From contig OZ010611.1 of NCBI GenBank assembly GCA_963932145.1, forward strand, positions 53,363,333 through 53,427,332: a DNA stretch of 64,000 bases. The letters run 5' to 3'. The position numbers and the translations under genes were made by a program. Of this stretch, positions 1 to 11,370 are shown in pieces (the stretch's first letter is position 1; each line of letters opens with the position of its first letter). Source of the stretch: Acanthosepion lycidas. Taxonomy: Eukaryota > Mollusca > Cephalopoda > Sepiida > Sepiidae. The notes under the pieces were generated by a model. It had not been told where the DNA came from, did not search any database, and saw only the letters and a program-made list of their open reading frames with translations.

Positions 1-41
<41 letters not shown>
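1..41. repeat. (AT)n microsatellite
   Basis: Uninterrupted AT dinucleotides run from the first base. Bases 42-480 that follow are AT-rich with no recognisable gene or repeat boundary; they may be the tail of the SINE-like unit on the minus strand. Confidence 0.95.
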
Positions 42-45
<4 letters not shown>

Positions 46-483
46 GTATATTTAGGCAGCAATTTTTCATTAATGCATGTTTCATTAAATAATATAGAGA
101 AGATTTGTCTATTTATTTTAAGTTCCTTTCATATTCTCTGATAAGCTTAATAACATTATCATTGAAAGACGAAAGAAAATCACCATATTGATACATGTTT
201 AAATCCAATCTAAGCTTTCGGCTTGCATAAGCCATTATCAAAGATGACAATTTCAATATATCAAACAACACACGGACGAAAAGCAATGACAGTCCGTCTT
301 TGCTGCGACGCGATTTTCGCTTCCGCGTCTCGTATACACGATTTTGTCGTTGCTTTGAAATTTTTCATGCAGCAAGGGCGGACAATATGAAAGAAACTTA
401 CTTAAAATAAATAGAGAAAACTTGTATATACTATTTAATATATATATAATGTCATCCACAGACAGACTGTTTCGCTGTATCAA

Positions 484-592
484 AGCTCATCAGTGCGGCC
501 AGACATCCGGTTGCCTCTAGCTAGGATCGAAACCCGACTGAATTGGTATCAGGCGGATATTCTACCACTAAGCTTTCGGCGCACGGTGTGGA
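484..592 (-). mobile_element. tRNA-derived SINE-like unit
   Basis: Read on the minus strand, a Gly-tRNA-like head is visible. An A-box-like stretch (TTAGTGGTAGAATATCCGCC, complement of about 558-577) is followed by a B-box-like GGGTTTCGATCC (complement of 523-534). The A-to-B spacing is as in a tRNA, but no acceptor stem closes cleanly, so this is a tRNA-derived promoter rather than a tRNA gene. The 3' boundary of the element is not visible. Confidence 0.6.
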
Positions 593-701
593 TTAAGGTG
601 GATTTTTAGCGTATTTTATTTTTGGAAACACGCCCAGTGACCGAGAGTGACCCATACCTCAGCCCGAGAGTGCTCAACTGGAATTAAATTTAATTCAGGA
701 G

Positions 702-702
<1 letters not shown>

Positions 703-758
<56 letters not shown>
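703..758. repeat. (AT)n microsatellite
   Basis: A pure AT tract about 56 bp long, one of a pair that flanks the hairpin at 798-857. Confidence 0.95.
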
Positions 759-762
<4 letters not shown>

Positions 763-797
763 ATTTCTCCGAATTAACGAGTAGAGAGACAATATTT

Positions 798-852
798 ATG
801 AATAAAAATGACAATAGGAAAACTGGTAATAGTTTTCCTATTGTCATTTTTA

Positions 853-857
<5 letters not shown>
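798..857. repeat. Perfect hairpin, 27-bp arms
   Basis: Bases 798-824 are the exact reverse complement of 831-857, with a 6-base loop GGTAAT. The arms are non-repetitive, unlike the AT tracts on both sides, so the palindrome is not a by-product of the microsatellite. Confidence 0.9.
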
Positions 858-921
<64 letters not shown>

Positions 922-924
922 GTG

Positions 925-990
<66 letters not shown>
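857..990. repeat. (AT)n microsatellite, interrupted
   Basis: A long AT tract with a few TG interruptions near 910-930, ending in a short GAGA run. Downstream to 1388 (about 400 bp) I see no feature. Confidence 0.93.
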
Positions 991-993
<3 letters not shown>

Positions 994-1387
994 AGAGAGA
1001 AAGTGAGAGAGATATAGATATTTGATTCGAAAACGCTTGTTACGTGTACATTTTCACAAACGACCGGACATACCTACGTCGATATGAGTCTATATGTTTA
1101 TATTAGCCGACATCTAATCTTCCGGTTACTGTCGCCAACCTTTCCTTATTACACAATAGAAAGAAAAGTACTTTTTTTTCACCAAATTCCTGTTTTCTCT
1201 CTGCCCTAGAATATAAGCCAAGGAAGAAGGTGTGCCGTCAATTATCTGTTTACGCCACACTGACTTTTGATACGCTCATCAAATAAAATTCTTGTCTTCT
1301 ATGTTAGGCACATATCAATGCATTCATTGAAGATTTCTTCGTTTCCGACACCCCTTTTCGTCAGTATGCCATAATCTTACATATTTT

Positions 1388-1431
<44 letters not shown>
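1388..1431. repeat. (AT)n microsatellite
   Basis: A pure AT tract. The sequence from 1432 to 1850 is AT-rich and unassigned. Confidence 0.95.
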
Positions 1432-1432
<1 letters not shown>

Positions 1433-1849
1433 CTTGACAGTATTTATTGTCTCATCTTTTTCTTTTCCTTCTATTTTTCTTCTTCTTTTCCGATATTTTT
1501 TAATTTATCGTTTCGTGAGTTTAAAAGACTAGCAAATATCCCACAATTCTCGTAAACCGGATGTTGGGCATTTCCTGCTGGAAGTAATCACTGAGGCAGA
1601 CAACCGAAAAGGCTAAAAGAAAGAAAAGGATTTTTCAGGAATATTCTATTTATTTATTTTGTGACACACCCTCAAAAATGGAAGGTCAAAATAAATAATA
1701 GAAAATTTTGAAAAATTAAAAATGTGCAGTTGTTGAAGAAGAGAGAAAATATAAATGAATTAAAGAAAGCGTTTGCAGATTTCATAAGAAAAAACTCGAA
1801 AACTGATCATATAATGAGAAATAAATATAGAAAGAAACAAAGGGTAGGA

Positions 1850-1857
1850 AGGGTAGC

Positions 1858-1893
<36 letters not shown>

Positions 1894-2091
1894 CAGAAAG
1901 ACAGAAAGACAGAAAGAAAGAAGAAAGAAAGAAAAAGTGATGAAGAAAAATATGAGAAGACCAAAATTGAAAGAGAAAAATAAGAAAGAAACTGAAATTA
2001 TATAGAGAAAGAAAAAAAGAAAGTAAAAAAAAAAAAGTTGAAAGGCAAAGAAAGACCGAAAAACGAAAGAAAGGGAAATGAAGCAAGAAAG

Positions 2092-2122
<31 letters not shown>

Positions 2123-2846
2123 AAAAAAGAAATAAAAGAAAGGTAGAAAAGGGCCAATAATAAAGAAAAAATGATAAAAAAGAAAAAGAAAGAAAAAGGA
2201 GGATAATAAAGAAGAAAGACAAAAGAAACAAATGTAGAAAACGGCGAATAATAAAAAGAAAGAAAGAGAAAAGAAACGTAGACAAAGAAGAAAAAGAAAG
2301 AAAGAAAGAAAGAAAGAAAGGAAGAAAGAAAGAAAGAAAAGAGAGAAAGGTAGAAAAAGGAAAATAATAAAGAAAGAATGAAAGAAACAATGAAACAAAG
2401 AAAAGAAAGTTATAAAAATGTAAAATAATAACGAAAGAAAGAAAGAAAGAAAGAAAGAAAGAGAAAAGAAAAATTAGAAAAGAAGGGGAATAAGAAAGAA
2501 AGAAAGAAAATAAATGTAGACAAAGAGGAATAAGAAAGAAAGAAAGAAAGAAAGAAAGTAAGAAAGAAAAATGAAAAGTAACAGAAAACATAAGAAAGTT
2601 AGAAAAATCGGAAATGATAAAAAAAGAAAGAAAAAGAAAAAAGAAAAAAGTAGAAAAAGGGTAATAAGAAAGAAAGAAAGAAAGAAAGAACGAAAAGATA
2701 GAAAAATGGGTATAATAAAGAAAGAAAGAAAAGTAAAAAATAAAGAAAGAAAGAAAAGAAAGTTAACAAAGGGGAACAAGAAAGATAGAAAAATCCGAAA
2801 GAAAGAAAGAAAGAAAGAAAGAAAAATTATAAATGAAGACCCTGCA
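1850..2846. repeat. AAAG-rich polypurine tract
   Basis: About 1 kb of imperfect (AAAG)n on the plus strand with almost no pyrimidines. Open frames on both strands are Lys/Arg/Glu-rich or Phe/Leu/Ser-rich artefacts of the tetranucleotide and should not be read as proteins. Confidence 0.95.
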
Positions 2847-2916
2847 TAAAAGGAAGAGATTAGAAACATCAATTCGATGAGAATTTCTAAATATAATAAA
2901 AAGAAAATATAAATCT

Positions 2917-3780
2917 ACTAGCAGCATGGCCCGGCGTTTCCCGTGCTTGATTAAAAAATCGTACGACTCATAGAGCAATGGCTATCACTTAAAATATTTT
3001 TGCCCTTCCTTGCCTTTAAAAGAGTGCCCTTTGCCGTGCTGATGTTACTACGATTAGAGCAATAGTGTTGACAAAGTCGAATATGTCATTTGTGACTCAA
3101 AGTCAGAACTGGTAGCAGGGATAAAAAAAAGCCAAATTTCAATGGCCCTGTACCCATTCCAGAATTTGAGGTGAAATGTTTTCTTCCATTCCACTGTACA
3201 CACTGACCCGTTTCTTCCCGCACATAGCGTCACCTTAAATTAATCTGCATTTAGGAAATACTCAACCGGAAAAAACATTTTAAGGGTTGACCGATTGTCG
3301 ATTTGCACTCTGTTTGGGGGGCGCTCAGAGTTGAAACTTCACATGGTGACTCCCAATGGCCTCCTCATAAATCCGGTCGGTTTTCGCTAAAAACCGACAT
3401 GCGGTTCAGCCGCAATCTGAGCGTATCAGTTTTGGGGTTATATCGATTTTCAGCGCTGTTTAGGGGTCAGTGGCCATGAAACTTCTGGATAACATTTCTA
3501 ATGATAGACTCTAAGAGGGTGTCAAATTTGGTTGAAATGCGATCATTCCTTCTGTAAGCAGATTTTTTCGATTATCGATTTTTTCGATTATCGATTTTTT
3601 TTCGATTATCGATTTTTCGGAACCTGAGTCCGAACTCAAAAATCGGCCTCCATCATCTCCTTACGGCAGCCATTTGCAAACTTGTGGTGAAAACCGCATC
3701 GAAATCGGGTGAGAAATGGGGCCTGGACGAGGTAACAACGCCCACAACAGACACACAGACAGACAACAAGAGAAATATAG
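2917..3780 (+). repeat. Dispersed repeat, class unknown (possible retroelement 3' region)
   Basis: A non-simple, moderately GC-richer block opens with CTAGCAGCATGGCCCGGCG and closes with an ACAGACA-rich tail. The opening ('CCCGGCGTTTCCCG') and the CAGACAGACA ending resemble 3' regions of invertebrate non-LTR elements as I remember them. No coding frame is seen, so the class is left open. It contains the three TCGATTATCGA palindromes reported in the findings. Bases 3780-4262 show nothing recognisable. Confidence 0.45.
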
Positions 3781-4262
3781 ATAGCAGATATCAATAAATA
3801 GCAGGAAGGAGACAACAACAAATACTTAAGATATCAGAAAATGAAAAGAAATGAAAAATGAAAGAAACTTTAAAATCTAGAAAGAATGATAATATTCCTG
3901 ATTTCAAAAGGATTCTTGGATTCATCTCAATAGAACAGATCGACTATGAAAATGTTCGTTGAACTTCAACTGCGAAATCACAAAATCCTTAAAATTATGG
4001 TGGAAGCGATGGAGAACTAATAAAAGATTTGTTTTTCTGAAAAGAGTGATTGCGAGACATCGAAAAAATGTGTGCGAGTCCAACAGATTGGTCAGTTTAT
4101 TATATTTTATTTTATTTAATTTAGTAAATTTCACCTAATACTAGGCTGAAATGGCACTCAGTGTAGAAGGTTCGTGAATGGGGTGAGTGTTATGTGTGTA
4201 ATAATTGATAGGTAATTAAATATTATGAGGATAATGGAAATAGGGAGAGTGTGATGTCTAGG

Positions 4263-4305
4263 ATAGATAGATAGATAGATAAATAGATAGATGCGAACAG
4301 ATTAG

Positions 4306-4355
<50 letters not shown>

Positions 4356-4371
4356 AACAAAGAAGCTTAGT

Positions 4372-4426
<55 letters not shown>
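4263..4426. repeat. (GATA)n array, left half
   Basis: GATA/TAGA tetranucleotides are broken by short recurring spacers such as AACAAAGAAGCTTAGTATA. The same spacer recurs at 5961 and beyond, so the array continues on the far side of the TIR element. Confidence 0.95.
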
Positions 4427-5952
4427 TAGGTACCTCCACTTTTTCGCGGGAAAACAGCATAGCGTAATAAACAAATGCCACAAACTTACCGAAAATAAAT
4501 TTTTATCGTCAAAACGCTTATGTTATTATTAAGATGAAAGACCAAAGTGTATTTTAATTATTTTTTGATATTTTTTAATATTTTTTAACACGTTCGAAAT
4601 TTTGGTTAAAGTTTTCTTTTTTTTACGTCATCGCGGTGCTGTAAAAATAACATTGTTTTTTTTTGCGCTTTTTTCCCGTTGAAAACCCATTGATTTGGAA
4701 ATTCTTGTAAAATTAAAGTAATTGTCCGATTTTAATGAAATTTTCAGGACTTATTTCACCAATGAATGAAATTATTTTTGAAATATTTCTTTTTAGTAAA
4801 TTTTAGTAAAAAATATTTTTTTTTTTAATATGTTACACCCCACTTACTTATTTTCCCGAAATTTTTTTCAATTCTTTTTATTTCCTTACAATTTTTTTTT
4901 GTTTAAAGTAAGAGTCATTGGAGATGGTAAATCACCTACTTTTTTTTTTCTAATTTGTTCCAACTTTTGTAAAATGAGCTTTGAATAGAAAAATAATGAA
5001 TCCAATAAAACTATGATATTACTTAATTAGAAAAGCTTTTAATTGCTTTTGTAAATAAGTAATATTAAGGTCATTATTGCCTGAAGAAATAAATTTTTTC
5101 TGATGAATAATTAAATTTTACAAGAATTTTTTATTTGTTTTACATTTTGATTATAATAATTTATAATAGTTTAAAAATCGTGCAAAACTCTGTATTAGCT
5201 TATTTCCTTTTGATAATTAGTAATTAAGTAGAAACAAAATTTACGAGTTCAAAATTGCCAAGTTTAATAAATTTAGTGATTCCACTTTTTTTTCAAATAA
5301 TTTTTTATGTTGTATTTTTCTACTTAATACATTCCTTATTTCCATGTACGGTAGACTGAAATTGCCATTATTATAAAAAGAGTTTTGTCCCTTTATTCTA
5401 ATAAATAGACATAACAGTAAAACTAAAAATAAAAGGGTTCACTCAGATTTCTAGTAATTTTCATTTATGGTCATCCGTCGTAAGCTGTCATCACTTGTCA
5501 ATCAACACGTGGATCAAGTATCGGATCAAAATTACGGTACCAATCGTTAATAATTCGTTGTATATTTCTTTTTTATGCTATAATTAACTAATATTTTTTT
5601 TAAATCAGATTAATTTAACATGAAATTTTCTAATTTTACTAAAATGACGTGTCAGAAATTTTTTTAAATATTTTTAAAATCGATAAATTTGTGTTTGTTT
5701 ACAAATTTCTTAAAATTAAGAAAATGGCGGGTTTTTTGAAAATTTAAAAATTTAAAATTAAATTTGACATTCCAATGTATATAGTTTCTATCTGAAATAT
5801 ACCAGAATTGTTTACTTAATGGAAATAATAAATTTAATGATTCAACTTTCAAGTAAAACTAAAATGAAATATTCAAGCATATTTTTTCATTTTAAAAAAT
5901 GCATTTTAAACTTAGGTATCGATAATTTATGCCGAAAAAGTGGAGGTACCTA
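4427..5952. mobile_element. 1.5-kb non-autonomous TIR element inside the GATA array
   Basis: The left end at 4427-4446 reads TAGGTACCTCCACTTTTTCG, and its exact reverse complement is at 5933-5952. Both ends abut GATA repeats. The interior is AT-rich, has no long open frame and no recognised transposase motif, so it must be non-autonomous or ancient. Because the flank is itself a repeat, the duplication could be TA (element starting GGTACC) or GATA (element starting TAGGTACC). I cannot assign a superfamily; a TA duplication would suit Tc1/mariner-like ends, but the terminal bases are not typical of those I know. Confidence 0.75.
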
Positions 5953-5982
5953 GATAGATAGATAGAAACAAAGAAGCTTAGT

Positions 5983-6031
<49 letters not shown>

Positions 6032-6050
6032 AACAAAGAACAAGCTTCGT

Positions 6051-6123
<73 letters not shown>

Positions 6124-6147
6124 AACAAACAAACAACCAGATTAGGG

Positions 6148-6187
<40 letters not shown>

Positions 6188-6271
6188 AACAAAGAACAAG
6201 CTTAGTCTAGATAGATAGAAACAAAGAACAAGCTTAGTCTAGATAGATAGAAACAAAGAACAAGCTTAGTC

Positions 6272-6319
<48 letters not shown>

Positions 6320-6338
6320 AACAAAGAACAAGCTTAGT

Positions 6339-6403
<65 letters not shown>

Positions 6404-6420
6404 ACAGACAACCAGATTAG

Positions 6421-6474
<54 letters not shown>

Positions 6475-6493
6475 AACAAAGAACAAGCTTAGT

Positions 6494-6538
<45 letters not shown>

Positions 6539-6555
6539 ACAGACAACCAGATTAG

Positions 6556-6597
<42 letters not shown>

Positions 6598-6649
6598 AAC
6601 AAAGAACAAGCTTAGTCTAGATAGATAGAAACAAAGAACAAGCTTAGTC

Positions 6650-6684
<35 letters not shown>

Positions 6685-6685
6685 T
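5953..6685. repeat. Composite (GATA)n array, right half
   Basis: Runs of GATA alternate with two spacer types: AAACAAAGAACAAGCTTAGT and ACAGACAACCAGATTAGG. This gives a higher-order periodic array. The following 270 bases to 6955 are unassigned. Confidence 0.93.
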
Positions 6686-6951
6686 ATTGATTGTTTCCCA
6701 CACTGATTTGAACCATAACATTCTTGAAGTCTTTAAAATCGGATTTAAATTCTATAAATTACTCGCAAGAACCATGATGCATTCTGTTCAGCAAGACTTA
6801 ACAGATATTTCCTGTAGAACAAATAACGATTGAGATTAGAGAACATACACGAGTTCCTTCCCTTTGTTATGATCCACTTAATTTCATTGACGTAAAACCA
6901 GACTTAAATGAGTATTGTTACTCTTTAAGAGGAAAAGGACGACAAAACCAA

Positions 6952-6954
<3 letters not shown>

Positions 6955-7032
<78 letters not shown>
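6955..7032. repeat. (TG)n microsatellite
   Basis: About 78 bp of TG dinucleotides, then a short (TTTG)n. Bases 7060-7555 have no recognised feature except a poly-A near 7206 and a short CA run at 7438-7447. Confidence 0.95.
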
Positions 7033-7034
<2 letters not shown>

Positions 7035-7558
7035 TTTGTTTGTTTGTTTGCTTTTGTGTCCGTGTTTGTGTGTGTCAGTGTTAGGATTAAAATATTTCTA
7101 GGATTGATTTATCTCTTTTTGTGTATCAATTATGTTTGCGTCTATGAATATAAATTCATTGTTGCCAAAATCATATGCACCCCTGGAAATGAATACCACG
7201 ATATTAAAAAAAAAAAAAAAGAAGACTTTTATTAACGTCCCCAACACAAGTCCCTTTCCACGGCTACATTATTTATACCCGCGTCGCTATGGGCAGGCCT
7301 GTCGGAGTTACCTCCTCTTTAATTCCCTAAATTTTCACTTCTCTTTTTCACTTCTTCATTTCAGCGAATACATCTACAATATATGCTCTCGCAAAGATAA
7401 ACGTCTTCCCATTTGTGGAAGACGGCGTGAACCCTATACACACACACACGTACGTACGAACATTCACCAACATACAAACTCTTTACGCTCACACATAAAC
7501 ACAAATGTCTATGTCACTTGTAAAATTGTGGTTTAATACATATATTTGTTGACATATA

Positions 7559-7926
7559 CAGCATATCCATAAAGTTCGTGTTCACTTTAAAAAAATTATA
7601 ATTTTATTTGTGTTTTCGATAGAAATAATTTGTTAAAAGGATTAAAAAGAAGTAAATCTGTATTTTTTAAGCTTTTATTAAAATTTTATTTAAGTTTCCA
7701 CATGTCCTCCATCATTAGCAATACAAAGGGTAATACGATTTTGCAGTTCACGGAAAACATTTGCCAACTGATTTACAGTAATACCTGAAATCACATTAGT
7801 TATTTTAGCTATACTTAAAACTAGGTACATTAAACTTTATAACATTTTTTACAGATTATTTCTAGCGCAAATACAAATAAAGTTATACATTTTTTTAAAG
7901 TGCATACGAACTTTATGAACACCCTG
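7559..7926 (-). mobile_element. Internally deleted Tc1/mariner-like transposon
   Basis: The ends are inverted repeats of about 80 bp. The right end read inward begins CAGGGTGTTCATAAAGTTCG; the left end begins CAGCATATCCATAAAGTTCG, and similarity continues through the following AAAAAAAT stretch. TA dinucleotides flank both ends (7557-7558 and 7927-7928), as in the IS630/Tc1/mariner superfamily. On the minus strand the centre encodes a short remnant ending LQNRITLCIANDGGHVET-stop, which matches the usual C-terminus of such transposases (a GGH.E-type ending). The catalytic core is missing, so it is a deletion derivative. Confidence 0.75.
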
Positions 7927-7928
7927 TA

Positions 7929-8388
7929 TATATCAGACTTCTTTGTTTTCTTTTCATATTCGGTTGGACTTAATTCAAGTCCGCCATTTTCTTGTAGTTG
8001 GGCCTTCTAACAGGAAATTAAACGCACCTGTTTCTAATTCAACAACACTCAAACACACACGGTACTCTACATGCCGCTCGGCTCATTATTTTCAAACTTG
8101 TATATGGCCCACATAAAAAACAAAATATTCAATAAAAGAATTCAACACACCATTTTTGCGAGATTGTCAAACGTGAAAGGACGCAATTGTTAGTGAGAGA
8201 ATATATATCCTCACTAGCCTGGCAACAGAAGTGTTAACATCAGTAACTATCAATTTAATCGATAATTTCCCCTGACATAAATTGCATCGATTATGTCGAA
8301 TCAATTGCCATGTCTGCTGCAAGGAAATTTGATTCAATGTATTGTGATAAACAATTTTTCTCGTCAGAATCTTTTTTGTGCCTTTATT
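7929..8388. other. No recognisable feature
   Basis: AT-rich sequence without convincing coding signal or repeat structure. Confidence 0.5.
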
Positions 8389-8676
8389 AGGCAATCACAC
8401 ATGAAATGACACATTTTAGTTATTAGGCAATCACACAGGAAATGATGCATTTTAGTTATTAGGCAATCACACATGAAATGACACATTTTAGTTATTAGGC
8501 ATTCACACATAAAATGATGCATTTTAGTTATTAGGCAATCACACAGGAAATGATGCATTTTAGTTATTAGGCAATCACAGATGAAATGACACATTTTAGT
8601 TATTAGGTAATCACACATGAAATGGCACATTTTAGTTATTAGGCAATCACACAGGAAATGACGCATTTTAGTTATT
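8389..8676. repeat. 36-bp minisatellite, 8 copies
   Basis: The unit begins AGGCAATCACACATGAAATG and ends TTTTAGTTATT. Variants alternate CATGAAATGACACA and CAGGAAATGATGCA. Because 36 is a multiple of three, a minus-strand frame stays open as a 12-residue repeat (HFMCDCLITKMC), but there is no other sign that it is translated. Confidence 0.93.
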
Positions 8677-9104
8677 AGAATTTAGAGGTACGTTGGAGAA
8701 CAGTCATTCATCAACATGGTGCCTATTTCAACTGATATAAATTAGTTATTTTAATTTTCTTTTGTGATGTCAACGAACATTCGTTGCCACTTTTGTAACG
8801 CCAACCAATATTGTAGTAGAGACTTTGTATTCACAGACACAAGTATAGTAACGTCGTTGAACAATACTGGTATCAGACGCCTTCGAATAGTACTTGCTCG
8901 ATAATACTCGCACGAAAGCAACCACCGTATAGTGATCTAAATAGAGAAATAGTATAGTGAATAGAGTAGAGAATAGCGGTCCATGCGATAAGAAGTGGAT
9001 ACTCTTTGACAACGGTAAGAGAATGAGTCAGTGGTTAGATGCAAGGGAATCATCAAAATGATTGCCCTAAACCCTCCATTGCATCATAAAAAGTAGCAGC
9101 AATC
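8677..9104. other. Unassigned sequence upstream of the mariner relic
   Basis: No simple repeat. Part of it may be the decayed 5' portion of the mariner element, but I could not read transposase motifs here. Confidence 0.35.
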
Positions 9105-9332
9105 TTGTATTGTAGAGAAATTGAGTGCAGGCACGAAATATTGGAAAAGAAACATCCTAGTCTTGTGAATAGGGATGGCCGAATTTTGTTGAACGACAAC
9201 GCACGGCTGCACGCTTCTCAATCAACTGTCCCAAAGCTGCATTACCTGAATTATGAAAATTTACCTCATCCTCCATATTCACCTGATATCTATGCTACTG
9301 ATTATCACTTATTTAATTCTGATATAGTTTAA
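9105..9332 (+). pseudogene. Mariner transposase C-terminal relic
   Basis: The plus-strand frame contains LLNDNARLHASQ and, further on, LPHPPYSPDIYATDYHLFN. In mariner transposases these are the regions around the second catalytic Asp (usually HDNARPH) and the third (PYSPDLxPTDYHxF) of the D,D34D triad. The N-terminal helix-turn-helix region and first Asp are not recognisable upstream, and the frame stops soon after the third motif, so it is a truncated, inactive fragment. Mariner elements move by cut-and-paste at TA sites. It is a plausible relative of whatever enzyme moved the mariner-type MITEs elsewhere in the window, but this copy could not have done so. No terminal repeat is evident around it. 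Confidence 0.8.
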
Positions 9333-9849
9333 TTTTGGGGTGTTGTGCTTTTTTGTATCAGTAATAATAGTTATTTTCCGTTCCTACTGACCTAAGGATG
9401 TTTGTAATTATAATTGATAGATCCTCGGAATAATAAATTGGATTGCTCTGTTTGAATTCCAGTCGAGATCGTTACATTTACTGACCCACAAATATCTCTG
9501 GGTTCAATAGTAGTACTTGTATCATTAAAAATAATTGCTATCATCCATATCACCAGCAAAAAAAAAAAAGAAAGAATTGATTCGTTTTCTACAGTTTATC
9601 ACTCCTTTGTTGGTTATTTAAAACCAGTTTGTAAGCATATTTTGGGGGAGCGAGAGGGGTAAGATAATAACGGTTTAGTGATAAAAGTTTTACTAATTAA
9701 ACCATATCTGGGGGAGAAGAGGTGGATTCACACATTTCCCAGGGCTTTTTGCGCGTAAGTGAATATAACAAAAAAAATTGGAATCCAAAATGTGGAACGA
9801 CTTTAAATAACCTTCTTTTATGTGTGGTGTACCTTCAGTCATGTGCATC
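9333..9849. other. No recognisable feature
   Basis: AT-rich; contains a poly-A near 9560 and no convincing frame. Confidence 0.45.
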
Positions 9850-11306
9850 CACATGCAACCGACCAGATACAGAAACAATGGCAAGGTAAACCGCTTTATG
9901 ACTAATACTCTGATGTAGACAGGTCCCGTACCCATCAGTGGCTGTGTAGTGCAGGGTTAAAAGCTGAAACGGAAGGTTTTATCCTTGCTGCACACGATCA
10001 ATGCTTGTTAACTAGAAATTATCAATCACACATTCTAAAATATAGTGTTAGCCCAAAATTCAGGTTCTGTGATAACTACCCAGAAACAATTGATCATCTT
10101 GTATCAGGTTGCATGATATTGGCACCCACTGAATATAAAACCCGTCATGACATATATGGTATGGTGCACCTTCTGTTTACCTCGGAGTTCTTGACAAGAT
10201 CCAGAGACGGATATGTAATATAATTGACCCTGATCTGGCGTCTCGTCTACAGTTACTCTCTCACAGACGCGCCGTAGCTTCTCTCTGTCTTTTCTACAAA
10301 TACGTTCATGGTAATTGCTCCGATGAGCTGCTTTCTCTGGTTCCCAGACTCCATGAATTCAAGCGCCCCACGAGGCTGGTATCCCGCTCCCACCCCTACA
10401 CTGTAGAAACTTTTAAATGTAGCCGTCTCTTCTACTCCAATAGCTTCATACCTCGCATCTCTCGCCTGTGGAACACCTTTCCCAATTACTGTTTCCCTGA
10501 GAGCTATAATCTTCAACTATTCAAATGTAATGTCAATCGACACCTCCAGTTACGTTGATCTACCCACTATCCCTCTTCTCATCCTTTCTTCTTTTCACTC
10601 CTATCTGCTCTTGCTCCAAATCTTCTGCGACCCCCTGCATCCCGTTGGCTTCACGCCTTGCTCGGGGCGTAATGCTTAAAAAAAATGAGAGAGTTGACCA
10701 ATATCTGCACTGGAAAATCTGTAACTTCTACGGGAAGGAAACTGAAAGAAACTGGTTTGAACACCACCAAGATACGATTACTGAGATAGGACCTGTTACA
10801 ATTTTATGGGACTACACAAGACACACAGACAGAATAATCAAAGCCAACCACCCAGACATTGTTATTAGAGAACGCACACAAAAAGATGCCTCCTTATTGA
10901 TATGGCAGTACCTGCAAGTTGCAATGTATCTTTGAAGATCTTCAAGAAGCTATCAAAATACAAGGACCTTGAAAACGAAATCTCAATAATGTGTCACATT
11001 GGAACATTACCAATTCCTGTTGAAGTTGGAGCCCTCGTAATAGTTGGAAATGATTCCAATAAACTCATGGAAGAGATTCCTGGAAACACACGCCTTATAG
11101 AAATACAAAAAGAAAATGTTGTCACAAATATAGGCAAAAACGTAGGAAGGGGTTTATGTATGTAAAATATGTGTGCTGTTTTTTTTTGTTTTTTTTTTAA
11201 TTGGTCAGTGGAAAATGTTATGATGCCGTTTCCGACTTTAGGGTTTTTGGACGGGACCCGAAAAGAAAAGTGTACACACTAGAAATTAAAGGATTAAAGG
11301 AAATAA

Positions 11307-11310
<4 letters not shown>
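9850..11310 (+). pseudogene. LINE with restriction-like endonuclease, copy A (interrupted)
   Basis: Degenerate C-terminal part of a non-LTR retrotransposon ORF. In order: a THQWL-like segment near 9935; LLTRNYQSHILKYSVSP at about 10000; a zinc-knuckle-like run ending FCDNYPETIDHLVSGC; then, after a nested insertion, the segment running into KICNFYGKETERN, IKANHPDIVIRE (PD-(D/E)xK-type endonuclease core) and KIFKKLSKYKDLENE. A frameshift lies near 10900, where the endonuclease passes into the next frame. This domain order (zinc knuckle, then restriction-like endonuclease after the RT) is that of R2/R4/NeSL-type LINEs, which make the first-strand nick with that domain. The first Cys of the knuckle reads as Phe. 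The 3' region, with GGACGGGACCCG near 11250, ends directly in an (ATA)n tail. Confidence 0.75.
10157..10683 (+). mobile_element. 5'-truncated LINE fragment nested in copy A
   Basis: The host LINE reads ...EYKTRHD at 10150 and resumes with the QYLHWKICNFYG segment at 10690; between them lies a different LINE C-terminus. It includes LDKIQRRICNIIDPDLASRL, LLSHRRAVASLCLFYKYVHG, SRSHPYTVETFKCSRLF and IPRISRLWNTFPNYCFPESY, the usual tail of jockey/CR1-type RT proteins, here with frameshifts. It ends in a short poly-A. An ATGACA/ATGAGA pair at the two edges is a possible short target duplication. Confidence 0.75.

Positions 11311-11368
<58 letters not shown>
11311..11368. repeat. (ATA)n tail of LINE copy A
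   Basis: A trinucleotide run begins immediately after the LINE 3' sequence AAAGGAAATAAA; the same junction is seen at the other copies in this window. Confidence 0.9.

Positions 11369-11370
<2 letters not shown>

Noticed and set aside
484-592. Functional tRNA gene
   Set aside because: A- and B-box-like sequences are present but no proper acceptor and anticodon stems could be drawn; the same holds at 15836-15903, 40745-40840, 49246-49340 and 54896-55290.
1850-2846. Lys/Arg-rich or Phe/Ser-rich proteins in AAAG and GAA tracts (also 37160-37735, 40083-41838, 50790-52320)
   Set aside because: Composition alone produces these frames on either strand.
8389-8676. Possible CRISPR-like array (36-bp periodic units)
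   Set aside because: Units are contiguous with no unique spacers; it is a minisatellite in a eukaryotic genome.
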